Positions 1 through 7,763 of a DNA stretch of 15,423 nt are shown one piece after another. The stretch spans positions 1 through 15,423 of the forward strand of contig JBJKPP010000010.1 in assembly GCA_046706145.1 (NCBI GenBank). Direction: 5' to 3'. The notes beneath the pieces are model-generated. The model was not told the origin of the DNA, searched no databases, and saw only the letters and a list, made by a program, of their open reading frames with translations. This DNA is from JBJKPP01 sp046706145 (GTDB lineage: Bacteria > Bacteroidota > Ignavibacteria > Ignavibacteriales > Ignavibacteriaceae). Every line of letters starts with the position of its first letter. Position 1 is the first letter of the stretch. A program made the translations under genes and the position numbers.

Positions 1-152
1 TTAAGCAAAGTTGGACCTGTACCAAAATACCTTTGAATTATTAGATTCTTAACTTATATTACAGTAATAATTATCTTGTTTAAGGATTTAGTATATACGG
101 ATCAATTAAGCCTTCTTCTCAACTAAAGTATATTTAAAGAGGAGGTGTTAAG

Positions 153-296
153 ATGGCAGTACTAAAAATAAAACACTTTATTCATCTCATTTCGGATTCC
201 GCTCCACTCTTATTTTTGCTATTCTTAGCTTTTGGGTGGGCAGTAGCATATACTATCTATATATTATTTGCAGTGATATTTCTCGGCGGACAATAA
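153..296 (+). CDS. Small single-pass membrane protein, 47 aa
   Basis: This short ORF starts at an ATG preceded by one of the clearest Shine-Dalgarno sequences in the window (GGAGGTG at 141-147, 5 nt upstream). That is the main reason to believe it is translated. The product has a short polar N-terminus with Lys and His (residues 3-11), then a long hydrophobic stretch from about residue 18 to 44 rich in Leu, Phe, Ile and Tyr, and ends GGQ. It is most likely a single inner-membrane helix. I recognise no family. Possible roles include a small subunit or regulator of a membrane complex, but nothing nearby fixes a function, and about 290 bp separate it from the next gene. Confidence 0.55.
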   Translation: MAVLKIKHFIHLISDSAPLLFLLFLAFGWAVAYTIYILFAVIFLGGQ

Positions 297-582
297 AAGA
301 GCTTATTAGTATTTTCTAATATATAGTTGGATATTTTTAGACTTTGTATAGACTTTTCTTTGAATCAAAATTTTGATCCGAACAAATCTAGATTATTACC
401 ATTGCTGAACCTTAAAGGATTCGGATGGAGAAATAATAGAGAATTTATATATAGAATTTAAGTTACCACCAAATTTAGCCTACAGAATAGCTTCGGATTT
501 ATAAGATAATTTGTAACTTTCCAATAACTAAGATTGTACATTTTCTCATTATCTTTGTTTAAATCATCCTAGAAGTGCTTCC
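297..582. other. Gene-free AT-rich spacer with a 14-bp palindrome
   Basis: I see no coding frame in this roughly 290 bp gap. It holds the weak hairpin at 304-321 and a perfect 14-bp palindrome, ATCAAAATTTTGAT, at 364-377. The palindrome has the form of a dimeric regulator site, but short AT-rich palindromes arise easily by chance here. A promoter for the coiled-coil gene at 583 presumably lies in this gap; I cannot identify one. Confidence 0.4.
304..321 (+). terminator. Possible weak hairpin after the small membrane gene
   Basis: A six-base inverted repeat, TATTAG (304-309) and CTAATA (316-321) around a six-base loop, begins 7 nt after the stop codon at 296. The stem is entirely weak apart from one G-C pair and no clean T-run follows. 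It may be a weak terminator or chance in AT-rich DNA. Confidence 0.2.
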
Positions 583-876
583 ATGTCAGATAAAGATGTC
601 CTCGCAAAAATGTTAGTTGAGCTTGAAAACATTAGGGATAACCTCCAAATCATTAAAGAAGATGTTATTTCTCATCATGAACTTCTTATCGATAAACTTT
701 CAAGTATAGAAAATCTGTCCAGTGAATTGAAACAAATAGAAAACAAATTGCAAAATATAAAACTAGACATGAATGCTAAGCACGAGCTCCTTATTCATAA
801 ATTATCTGTAATTGAAAGTCTTTCAGATAGAACAAAACAAATTATAGAATACATTATAGGTCCCGATACACGGTAG
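583..876 (+). CDS. Small coiled-coil protein with internal duplication, 97 aa
   Basis: The 97-residue product has no signal peptide and is dominated by Leu, Ile, Glu and Lys in a heptad-like pattern, so it should be a soluble coiled coil. Two segments repeat: residues 32-52 (HELLIDKLSSIENLS...KQI) and 67-87 (HELLIHKLSVIESLS...KQI), with 15 of 21 positions identical. The offset is exactly 35 residues, five heptads, which keeps the coiled-coil register. The start ATG has no convincing Shine-Dalgarno, only a weak AGAAG at 571-575. I recognise no family. It sits about 190 bp before the sensor kinase, and a link to signalling is only suggested by position. Confidence 0.55.
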   Translation: MSDKDVLAKMLVELENIRDNLQIIKEDVISHHELLIDKLSSIENLSSELKQIENKLQNIKLDMNAKHELLIHKLSVIESLSDRTKQIIEYIIGPDTR

Positions 877-1067
877 AATTTAACACAGTGTAATATTTAA
901 CTGATTTTGTGTTTGTTGAAGAGTTAACTAAAGCATTAATAATTGTTAATTTGAGTCATAAAATTTTCGGTTTGATTGCTATATTAATAGTATATATTCT
1001 TCCCATTTGATAACTTAAGTTAAATTAGTTTTCTTGTTTTTATGAAATTTACGTTGATTTTTAGCAT

Positions 1068-3578
1068 ATGGCTAAAATAACCAAACTATTTCCGTGGCTA
1101 CCTATCCGACACAAGTTGCTTATCGCATTTACAGGACTTTCCTTAGTCCCAATTATTATTATCGGCATGTATGGAATTGCAAGCAATACAAAAATGATGA
1201 AACATATCGCAATTCAGAACCTAAGCCATGATCTTGCGTTACTTCAAGAAAATACTGCAAACACAATGGCAGGAATAGAAAGTGATCTTCATATTATTAG
1301 AAATTCTTTCTTGGATCAAAGCTTTGTGACAATAATGGATAATCACTCGCATATTTTATATGCTCATGCCGCTCCTAACTGGGGTAATAGACTTTTATCT
1401 TTTCTAAAAACAAGAGAGATTTATTACCAAATCAGACTCATTGACCACGTTGGGGATGAAATAGCATGTGTGAGATCAACTTCTAAAAATTCGAGTAATA
1501 ATTCATATGAAATACTTAACAAGAGTCAGATGAGGAAGATACCTGAGGTATATTACATATATCTTGTGAAGAACCTGCTTCCCAACCAGATAGCACTTGC
1601 TCCAGCAGAACTTCACGGACAAGGTAAGAATTTAGTCCCAGTCATCAGCTTTGCAATGCCAATTTTTGATAGAAGTAATAAGGTGGGGATACTTATTGCG
1701 GATGTATATGTAAAGGATTTATTTAGTACTTTTCAAACATATGATCCCCTTGAGAAAGGGGAAGAAGTTATTTTAACTAGCAGTGATGGGCATTACTTAT
1801 ACCACTCATTGGAGAAGAAAAATTGGAGCAAGCTTTTAGCGGATAGAAAGGAATATAATTTAAGACATGATTTTTCGAAGACTACGGCCAATCAAATTAT
1901 CTCGAACAGAAAAGGCATAATTAATAGTGGTGGTAATTATATAATAAGCCATACACCTGTTTTCCCCAGATATACTTCAATATTTACATCAAACATGAAA
2001 CAGGGTTTCTCAATTCCTTTGTATTTATTGGTTGCTATTCCTAAGTCCGTTATCATGTCTCCAGTACACAGTTATGAATATACATTTATGGGCCTCCTTG
2101 TATTGTTTCTTATTGTTTCGATTAGTTTGAGTTTTTTGGCCACAAAACATTTCACATTTTCGATAGCTACACTTGCCAAGGGAGCTGAAACAATAACAAA
2201 GGGGAATTACAACTATAGAGTGAATGTAAAAACCGGTGACGAAATAGAAAATCTGGCAGAACAATTTAACTTAATGGCACAGTCCTTATCGGAACGTGAA
2301 AAGGAAATCCTTCAATATAGAACACATCTTGAAGAAATGGTTGCATCTAGAACTGCTGAACTAAATACAGAAAAATCGAAATTGCAGGTAATCCTTGATA
2401 ACGTACCAAGTGCATTTCTACTTCTTGATAAAGACTTACGGATACAGACAGCAAGTGCGGCATTTAATACTATTACAGGCTATAAAATAGATGATGTCAA
2501 AGGGGAACATTGTGCTCGTATTTTTGGTTCGAATGGCTTTTGTGTCGATTGTATTTGCAAACGTGCTATTGTGGAAAATAGAATTGAAAGCTGTACGAAT
2601 CTTAAGTACAATGGTGAACAACAAGAGAAGTACTTAGAACACTTTGCAATACCAATGAGAGAAAAAGGAGAGGTTATTGCAGTGTTGGCCGTAATAACTG
2701 ATATTACAAAACGAAAGAGAATGGAAAACATCTTGATTAAAACTGAGAAGCTTGCTGCAACCGGTGAGATCGCAGCATTTATCGCCCATGAGTTTCGGAA
2801 CTCACTTACGTCAATTAAGATGATACTGCAGCTCATGGGCGAATCTAATAATTTATCAAGGACCGAAAGGAAATCAGTGAGTGTTGCACTCAACTCAACT
2901 GGTGAAATGGAGGATACTGTTACAAAGTTACTAAATTTTGCTTATCCGGCACCCATGAAATTTCAGATAGCAAGTTTAAGGGATATATTAAATGAAAGTC
3001 TTGCTTTTGTTCAACTTCATTTTCGAAAATCAAGAGTACTTGTTAAAACAGAGATTGAGCAATCGATTCCGTCTATTCCCCTTGATGTATCACATTTAAG
3101 GGAAGCGATAGTTAACGTCCTATTGAACTCGGTTCAATCCATAGAAGAAAAGAGAGATTTTCAAGTGAGCGCTGAAAGACATCAGTCTACGGCTAATGAG
3201 ATTCACATTTCTGTAAGTACAGTATTTCTTAAAGAAACACTCCATGATTATAAGCTGGAGGAGAGCGTTGGATATTTGAATATTAATAATTCTAATAATA
3301 ACAAATTTGAAATAACATTGCCCAAGGGGATTCAATGTCTATTATTAATTATTACTGACACGGGTGCTGGGATTGAACGCAAAAACATTAAAAAGATATT
3401 TGACCCTTTTTTCACCACTAAAACAAATGGTACGGGCTTGGGTTTGCCTATGCTGAAAAGAACAATTAATGCTCACAAGGGAGTCGTCAAAGTTGAGAGT
3501 AGAATTGGAGTTGGCACTACTTTCAAAATATTTTTGCCTCTGTCTAGCGAACATTATTCTTTACCCAACCAATTTTGA
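1068..3578 (+). CDS. Membrane sensor histidine kinase (Cache-HAMP-PAS-HisKA-HATPase)
   Basis: This is an 836-residue inner-membrane sensor kinase that should autophosphorylate and pass phosphate to the NtrC-type regulator immediately downstream. TM1 lies near residues 17-37, a roughly 300-residue periplasmic region looks like a dCache sensor, and TM2 is near 338-358. A HAMP linker (about 360-412), a coiled coil and a PAS domain (about 437-550) follow. The HisKA box carries the phosphoacceptor His574 in AHEFRN. The ATPase domain shows the N box (N683, N687), DTGAGI from D764, and GTGLGL from G788. The PAS domain has a Cys cluster at C482, C492, C495 and C497. Between the N box and DTGAGI there are about 77 residues, longer than usual, with an Asn-rich insert. 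The ATG at 1068 has no clear ribosome binding site. The ligand is unknown. Confidence 0.93.
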   Translation: MAKITKLFPWLPIRHKLLIAFTGLSLVPIIIIGMYGIASNTKMMKHIAIQNLSHDLALLQENTANTMAGIESDLHIIRNSFLDQSFVTIMDNHSHILYAHAAPNWGNRLLSFLKTREIYYQIRLIDHVGDEIACVRSTSKNSSNNSYEILNKSQMRKIPEVYYIYLVKNLLPNQIALAPAELHGQGKNLVPVISFAMPIFDRSNKVGILIADVYVKDLFSTFQTYDPLEKGEEVILTSSDGHYLYHSLEKKNWSKLLADRKEYNLRHDFSKTTANQIISNRKGIINSGGNYIISHTPVFPRYTSIFTSNMKQGFSIPLYLLVAIPKSVIMSPVHSYEYTFMGLLVLFLIVSISLSFLATKHFTFSIATLAKGAETITKGNYNYRVNVKTGDEIENLAEQFNLMAQSLSEREKEILQYRTHLEEMVASRTAELNTEKSKLQVILDNVPSAFLLLDKDLRIQTASAAFNTITGYKIDDVKGEHCARIFGSNGFCVDCICKRAIVENRIESCTNLKYNGEQQEKYLEHFAIPMREKGEVIAVLAVITDITKRKRMENILIKTEKLAATGEIAAFIAHEFRNSLTSIKMILQLMGESNNLSRTERKSVSVALNSTGEMEDTVTKLLNFAYPAPMKFQIASLRDILNESLAFVQLHFRKSRVLVKTEIEQSIPSIPLDVSHLREAIVNVLLNSVQSIEEKRDFQVSAERHQSTANEIHISVSTVFLKETLHDYKLEESVGYLNINNSNNNKFEITLPKGIQCLLLIITDTGAGIERKNIKKIFDPFFTTKTNGTGLGLPMLKRTINAHKGVVKVESRIGVGTTFKIFLPLSSEHYSLPNQF

Positions 3579-3597
3579 AGAATACCAAAGATATAAA

Positions 3598-5019
3598 TTG
3601 AACGAATCGAGCAAAAGAAGACAAAAAATACTCATTGTAGATGACGACCCTAAAATTCTTTTTGCCTTCCTTGAAGTATTAAAGAAAGACGGGTTTTCTG
3701 CTGTTACAGCAAGTGACGGTGAAGAGGCTTTATCAAAAGTTCAATTAGAGAATTTAGACCTTATCTTTATGGATATCTCCTTACCGAAATTAGATGGTTT
3801 GGAAGTCTTAAAAAGATTTAATGAAGAGGGGATACACATTCCCACAATCATTATCACAGGTCATGGAGTAATGCAAAATGCAATAAAAGCAATGCAGCTT
3901 GGTGCTTTCGACTATATTACGAAGCCTCTCGATATAAACAAGATTAGAGAATTAGTCAGGAAAGCTTTATCAAATTCTGTTCATATTTCGGAGAATAATA
4001 GAAACAGTACAACTTTTGAAATAGGTGTTGTGGATCGTTATGAACTCATAGGTAGAAGTTCCCAGATGCAAGAGATATATAAGTTGATTGGAATGATTTC
4101 TACAACTCCGAATTCTGTCTCCGTGTTGATTACGGGTGAAAGCGGAACCGGCAAGGAATTAGTAGCAAGAGCAATTCATGGAAACACATCTGAAACTGGA
4201 AGACCTTTTGTAGGAATAAATTGTTCTGCGGTACCTGATAATCTGCTCGAATCTGAGCTTTTTGGTTATGAAAAAGGGGCATTTACAGGCGCGTTAGAAA
4301 GAAGGCTAGGTAAATTTGAAATTGCTCAAAACGGAACTATATTTCTTGATGAAATCGGCAACCTTCAACCGAATTTGCAGCAAAAATTATTAAGGGTGCT
4401 TCAGGAGAGAGAATACTCTAGACTCGGAGGAGACATTCCAATAAAAGTCGAAGCTCGTTTTATCGCTGCAACTGATCAAGATCTCAAGTTAGAAATTGAA
4501 AGCGGCAACTTTAGGGAAGACCTGTTTTTCCGACTGAATGTCGTGTCGATTAAATTACCTCCGCTTCGTGAGCATTCCGAAGATATAGCTATTCTTGCAA
4601 ATCACTTTTTAAAAAAATATAACCAACATCTGAATAAAAATATTAAAAGTTTTTCATCTGAGGCTATAGCATTGTTAAATTCATACCATTTTCCCGGCAA
4701 TGTTAGAGAATTAGAAAACCTTGTTGAAAGAGCAATGATGCTTGCAAGAGGTGAGGAAATCACAGGAGATCTTCTTGAGAAAAATTTTAGTTTTCTTCCG
4801 GTTAAAAGTCTTAGTCTCCCAATCATAGGCTCAACATATAGGGATTCTAGAGATTATATTATTCAAATGTTCGAAAAACAATTTGTTAAAAAAAAGTTAG
4901 TAGACTGCCAAGGAAATGTTTCAGCTGCAGCTAAAGCCTCCGGTATGACAAGACAGAACTTCCAGCGGATGATGAAGAAGTATGAAATTAAAGCAATAGA
5001 ATTTAGAAAGACTCGTTAG
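3598..5019 (+). CDS. NtrC-family sigma54-dependent response regulator
   Basis: This is a 473-residue transcription activator and the likely partner of the preceding kinase. The receiver domain has the acidic cluster D15-D17, phosphoacceptor D59, T87 and K109. The AAA+ domain has Walker A GESGTGKE (about 180-187), the sigma54-contact loop GAFTGA (227-232) and Walker B FLDE (249-252). The C-terminus carries a Fis-type helix-turn-helix (about 445-467, NVSAAAKASGMTRQNF). All key motifs are intact, so it should activate RNA polymerase with sigma54. I chose the TTG at 3598, 20 nt after the kinase stop, because the frame upstream (open from ATG 3469) runs through kinase coding sequence and adds 43 non-domain residues. 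The targets are not shown; I found no good -24/-12 promoter in the window. Confidence 0.92.
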   Translation: MNESSKRRQKILIVDDDPKILFAFLEVLKKDGFSAVTASDGEEALSKVQLENLDLIFMDISLPKLDGLEVLKRFNEEGIHIPTIIITGHGVMQNAIKAMQLGAFDYITKPLDINKIRELVRKALSNSVHISENNRNSTTFEIGVVDRYELIGRSSQMQEIYKLIGMISTTPNSVSVLITGESGTGKELVARAIHGNTSETGRPFVGINCSAVPDNLLESELFGYEKGAFTGALERRLGKFEIAQNGTIFLDEIGNLQPNLQQKLLRVLQEREYSRLGGDIPIKVEARFIAATDQDLKLEIESGNFREDLFFRLNVVSIKLPPLREHSEDIAILANHFLKKYNQHLNKNIKSFSSEAIALLNSYHFPGNVRELENLVERAMMLARGEEITGDLLEKNFSFLPVKSLSLPIIGSTYRDSRDYIIQMFEKQFVKKKLVDCQGNVSAAAKASGMTRQNFQRMMKKYEIKAIEFRKTR

Positions 5020-5047
5020 TGTAAAATTTTATTTTACAAGTGTAAAA
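5020..5047. promoter_or_regulatory. Perfect AT-rich inverted repeat plus repeated half-site
   Basis: Directly after the regulator stop codon lies TGTAAAAT (5020-5027), a TTT loop, and ATTTTACA (5031-5038), a perfect 8-bp inverted repeat. The half-site TGTAAAA occurs again at 5041-5047. No T-run follows, so a terminator is less likely than a DNA-binding site, possibly for the NtrC-type regulator or a dimeric repressor acting on the receiver and cytochrome-porin genes. Chance in AT-rich DNA cannot be excluded. Confidence 0.35.
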
Positions 5048-5154
5048 CCCTACTTGGCAGTTTCCCTCTGTTATTAAGCACTCTGCATATAAGAAATCCT
5101 TCAAATTAGCCCTTTTATGAATTTTTTTATTTGATCCGTCCGCAGGTACGCTTC

Positions 5155-5580
5155 TTGGAACAATTATTTAAAAGGTTTTATAATAAAGCTGTGGTAACAA
5201 AACCTAAAATATTGGTTGTGGACGCAGATAAAAACATACTTTCTGCATTCAGCGACTATTTAAGAACAAAGAATTGCTCTATGGTTGGGGTAAGCACCAT
5301 AAAGGACGTTTTTAGAAGAAATTATTTACGAACTTTCAATCTATTAATAGCTGATGTTAAAACAGGAAATGAGTTTGGGACTGATTATATAGCTCAGATT
5401 AGAAAGATGAGAAGTGATCTTCCAATAATTGCGATCACTAGTTATCCTGATAAAGTACATGAATCAGATTTAAAAATGTATGGGGTAGAATACCTTTTTG
5501 TTAAACCTTTGGAACTTAGAAAACTTGATAAAGCAATTGATAATTGCTTAGGCTCAAAAGTCAATATAATTGTCAACTAG
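5155..5580 (+). CDS. Stand-alone receiver-domain protein, degenerate acidic pocket
   Basis: This is a single CheY-like receiver domain with no output domain, about 141 residues. Phosphoacceptor D67, the conserved Thr95 and Lys117 (VKP) are present. The second acidic residue of the metal pocket is replaced by Ala: D23-A24-D25 where the preceding regulator has three Asp. The usual LP motif after the phosphoacceptor is also missing (ADVKTGNEFG). It may therefore bind Mg2+ poorly or act without phosphorylation, perhaps as a phosphate sink or protein-interaction module. The start is uncertain. The TTG at 5155 has an AGGT at 5144-5147; a TTG at 5131 and a GTG at 5191 are also in frame, the latter beginning right at the domain. 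It lies 31 bp before the cytochrome-porin gene and may share its transcript. Confidence 0.8.
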   Translation: MEQLFKRFYNKAVVTKPKILVVDADKNILSAFSDYLRTKNCSMVGVSTIKDVFRRNYLRTFNLLIADVKTGNEFGTDYIAQIRKMRSDLPIIAITSYPDKVHESDLKMYGVEYLFVKPLELRKLDKAIDNCLGSKVNIIVN

Positions 5581-5611
5581 TAACAATTAAGAAAAAAATT
5601 ATGAGGTCAAA

Positions 5612-6991
5612 ATGGCAGGATATAAATTTAAGTCATTTGAGGAAAAGCTCTTAACAATTCTTAAGAGGAAAACCTTAATAAGCTTATTACTGACTGCAAT
5701 ACTTATTCTTCTAATCACGCCCAAAAGTTTTGCTATACCCAGCTTTGCAAGACAAACCAATTTATCCTGCAATTACTGTCATTACACCTTTCCAGCTCTT
5801 ACCCCTTTCGGCAGGATGTTTAAGTTAAACGGCTATACTCTTACGAATATACAAATGCTTAGGGCTCAGTCTAGTGATAGTGAACGTACGACGCTCGACA
5901 TTCCTTCTACCTTTTCATTTTCTGCGTTTGTTAAATCTTCATTTACTTCAATAAGTAAAGGAGCACCTGGCATTGACAAAAGTTTTGTGCAGTCACCTGA
6001 AGAGCTAAGTTTATTTTTCTCCGGTGAAATGACACCCCATATAGGGGGCTATGCCCAACTGACCTATGGATTAAGCGATGGCGCAATTGGTTTAGATATG
6101 CTTGATATAAGGTATGCAAATCATGCCAAAATCAACTCAAAGGATCTGCTTTATGGATTGACCTTAAATAGCATGCCTACGATGCAGGATGTATGGAATA
6201 CAACTCCTGCGTGGGGTTTCCCGTATTATGGCTCGGAGTCTGCTCCATCGCCCACAGCAGCTACTTTGATACAATCAATGGAAGACGTTGCTGGTTTGGG
6301 TGTTTATGCACTTTATGACAAACTTATATATGCTGAAATCTCAGGCTATCATTCCTCACCTGCAGGAGTTTCTTATCCACCAGATGCCTCATGGGAAATG
6401 AATATTAAAGGAGTTTCACCTTACTGGAGGCTGGCATTACAACATCAATGGAAGGATCACTATATAGAAGTAGGAACATATGGAATTTCGTCAAATATAT
6501 ACCCTGTTGGAGTAACTGGCTCTACCAATAAATACACCGATATGGGATTCGATGCGCAATATGAAAATGTCACAGGTAATGGGGGTAGTTGGATTTTTCA
6601 CACCACCTACATAACAGAAAAGCAAAATCTAGATGCTGCATATAATGACGGTGAATCAGCTAATTTGAATGATAACTTGGGTTATTTCAAAATCGATGGT
6701 ACCTATAACTTTCCTGATTGGGTATCTTTATCAGCGGGATTCTTCTCAATAAGTGGTTCAACAGATGGAATATTATACTCACCTGGTGATATTTCTGGGA
6801 GTCTTACCGGGAAACCAAATAGTACTGGTGAAATACTCCAACTAACTTTTCTACCTTGGATGAACACTCAAATAGGAGTTCAATATACTTTGTACAATAA
6901 GTTCAATGGTGCTAGTAGCAATTACGATGGTTCGGGAAGAAATGCATCTGATAATAATACCCTATATGTGATGGCATGGTTGGTTTATTAA
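5612..6991 (+). CDS. Outer-membrane monoheme cytochrome-porin fusion (Cyc2-like)
   Basis: The 459-residue precursor has a basic N-terminus, a hydrophobic signal segment (about residues 21-36) and a likely cleavage at SFA|IPSF near residue 41. One heme-c motif, CNYCH (C53, C56, H57), sits in a short domain with the flanking motif PSFARQ before it and FPALTPFGRMFKLNGY after it. The remaining 380 or so residues show alternating aromatic/polar beta-strand patterns and end in a Tyr after alternating hydrophobics (YVMAWLVY), typical of an outer-membrane barrel signal. This architecture is that of the Cyc2 Fe(II) oxidase family and of broader, poorly characterised monoheme porins with similar N-termini. 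The inferred role is electron transfer across the outer membrane; substrate and direction are not established. The start is supported by GAGG at 5603-5606. Confidence 0.78.
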   Translation: MAGYKFKSFEEKLLTILKRKTLISLLLTAILILLITPKSFAIPSFARQTNLSCNYCHYTFPALTPFGRMFKLNGYTLTNIQMLRAQSSDSERTTLDIPSTFSFSAFVKSSFTSISKGAPGIDKSFVQSPEELSLFFSGEMTPHIGGYAQLTYGLSDGAIGLDMLDIRYANHAKINSKDLLYGLTLNSMPTMQDVWNTTPAWGFPYYGSESAPSPTAATLIQSMEDVAGLGVYALYDKLIYAEISGYHSSPAGVSYPPDASWEMNIKGVSPYWRLALQHQWKDHYIEVGTYGISSNIYPVGVTGSTNKYTDMGFDAQYENVTGNGGSWIFHTTYITEKQNLDAAYNDGESANLNDNLGYFKIDGTYNFPDWVSLSAGFFSISGSTDGILYSPGDISGSLTGKPNSTGEILQLTFLPWMNTQIGVQYTLYNKFNGASSNYDGSGRNASDNNTLYVMAWLVY

Positions 6992-7045
6992 ATGAAGGAC
7001 TTTGTATTTAATTAATATTACCAAAAAATTTTGGAGTGACAATAA

Positions 7046-7525
7046 ATGAAAAAACGTTTGATTATTATTGCGTCTCTAGTCTTCTCTTCTCTTATTCTTT
7101 TTACTGGATTTGAAACAAATAATTCAGAAGGGACTAAACAGGTAAACTCAATCAATGAATTTCAAGAGAATCAGGATACTACTCAGTCGAGCGATAAAGG
7201 CATAGGTCCTGTGAAAGAAGTCAAACTCGGTAGTATAGATAAGAACTTAGTTGATAAAGGAAGTTCTATCTATGACGATAAATGCTCATTGTGTCATGAT
7301 ATTGATGATGTTAATTTAGCTCCGCCATTGAAGGGACTTACAAAAGCTCTCTCACCGGTCTTTATCATGAATTATTTAATGAATACTACTGAAATGCAGA
7401 AGAAAGACCCATATGTTAAGAAATTAATTAAGGAATGGAAAAACGTACCAATAATGAAAGATCAGCACTTAAAGGAAAAAGATGCTAGAGCAGTGTTGGA
7501 GTTTCTTAGATCTCTTGATAAATAA
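7046..7525 (+). CDS. Periplasmic monoheme class I cytochrome c
   Basis: The product is 159 residues, with a signal peptide or anchor at residues 4-21, a polar linker of about 45 residues, and a single C-terminal cytochrome c domain. The heme motif is CSLCH (C80, C83, H84), and the probable axial Met is M137 in VPIMKDQHL, followed by the usual final helix (EKDARAVLEFLRSL). The domain resembles small cytochromes found beside respiratory reductases in Bacteroidota-type bacteria. It lies 54 bp after the cytochrome-porin gene with GGAG at 7033-7036 as ribosome binding site. A natural role is shuttling electrons between the outer-membrane cytochrome and the membrane complex encoded downstream; that partner assignment is inference from position. 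Confidence 0.88.
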   Translation: MKKRLIIIASLVFSSLILFTGFETNNSEGTKQVNSINEFQENQDTTQSSDKGIGPVKEVKLGSIDKNLVDKGSSIYDDKCSLCHDIDDVNLAPPLKGLTKALSPVFIMNYLMNTTEMQKKDPYVKKLIKEWKNVPIMKDQHLKEKDARAVLEFLRSLDK

Positions 7526-7548
7526 TGTGGAGTTTGTCAGAACTATGG

Positions 7549-7626
7549 CCGGCAGACAAGAACTTATTGTGTATTCGTCAATTCCGTATTGTATGTTTCT
7601 GAGATGTCTGCCGGAAAGGGGAATTG
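7549..7626. repeat. Two interleaved inverted repeats in the 7526-7763 spacer
   Basis: The 238-bp gap before the pentaheme gene holds a perfect 10-bp inverted repeat, CCGGCAGACA (7549-7558) and TGTCTGCCGG (7605-7614). A second perfect 8-bp pair, TCAATTCC (7578-7585) and GGAATTGA (7620-7627), has one arm inside the loop of the first and one outside, a pseudoknot-like arrangement. The G+C-rich arms stand out from the AT-rich surroundings. A structured mRNA leader for the downstream complex genes, or the relic of a small mobile element, are both possible. Confidence 0.5.
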
Positions 7627-7763
7627 AAGCATGCCTTCAGTTTTCAAACAAACTACTGATAATGTGGTCGTATCATGAACAATTATAGAAAATTAATTTA
7701 TGAAGGTTTCAACATTTTTATTTTAATGTATGTTAGCTCTGGCAGTCTATCGGGTAATTTATT

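Noticed and set aside
1..36. Short open + frame at the left edge, possibly the tail of an upstream gene
   Set aside because: Only eleven codons before a TGA, with nothing recognisable, so an upstream gene end cannot be supported.
3513..3530. TTGGCAC inside the kinase gene as a sigma54 element
   Set aside because: It lies in coding sequence and has no GC-containing -12 element at the correct distance.
3469..3597. N-terminal extension of the NtrC-type regulator from ATG 3469
   Set aside because: It lies inside the kinase gene in another frame and adds 43 residues with no domain character; the receiver domain begins just after the TTG at 3598.
5055..5070. TTGGCAG resembling a sigma54 -24 element
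   Set aside because: At the required spacing the -12 position reads CTCTG rather than TTGC, so it is not a credible sigma54 promoter.
7482..7688. 68-codon + strand ORF overlapping the monoheme cytochrome gene
   Set aside because: It overlaps the real gene's end, has no recognisable domain or ribosome binding site, and runs through the interleaved inverted repeats.
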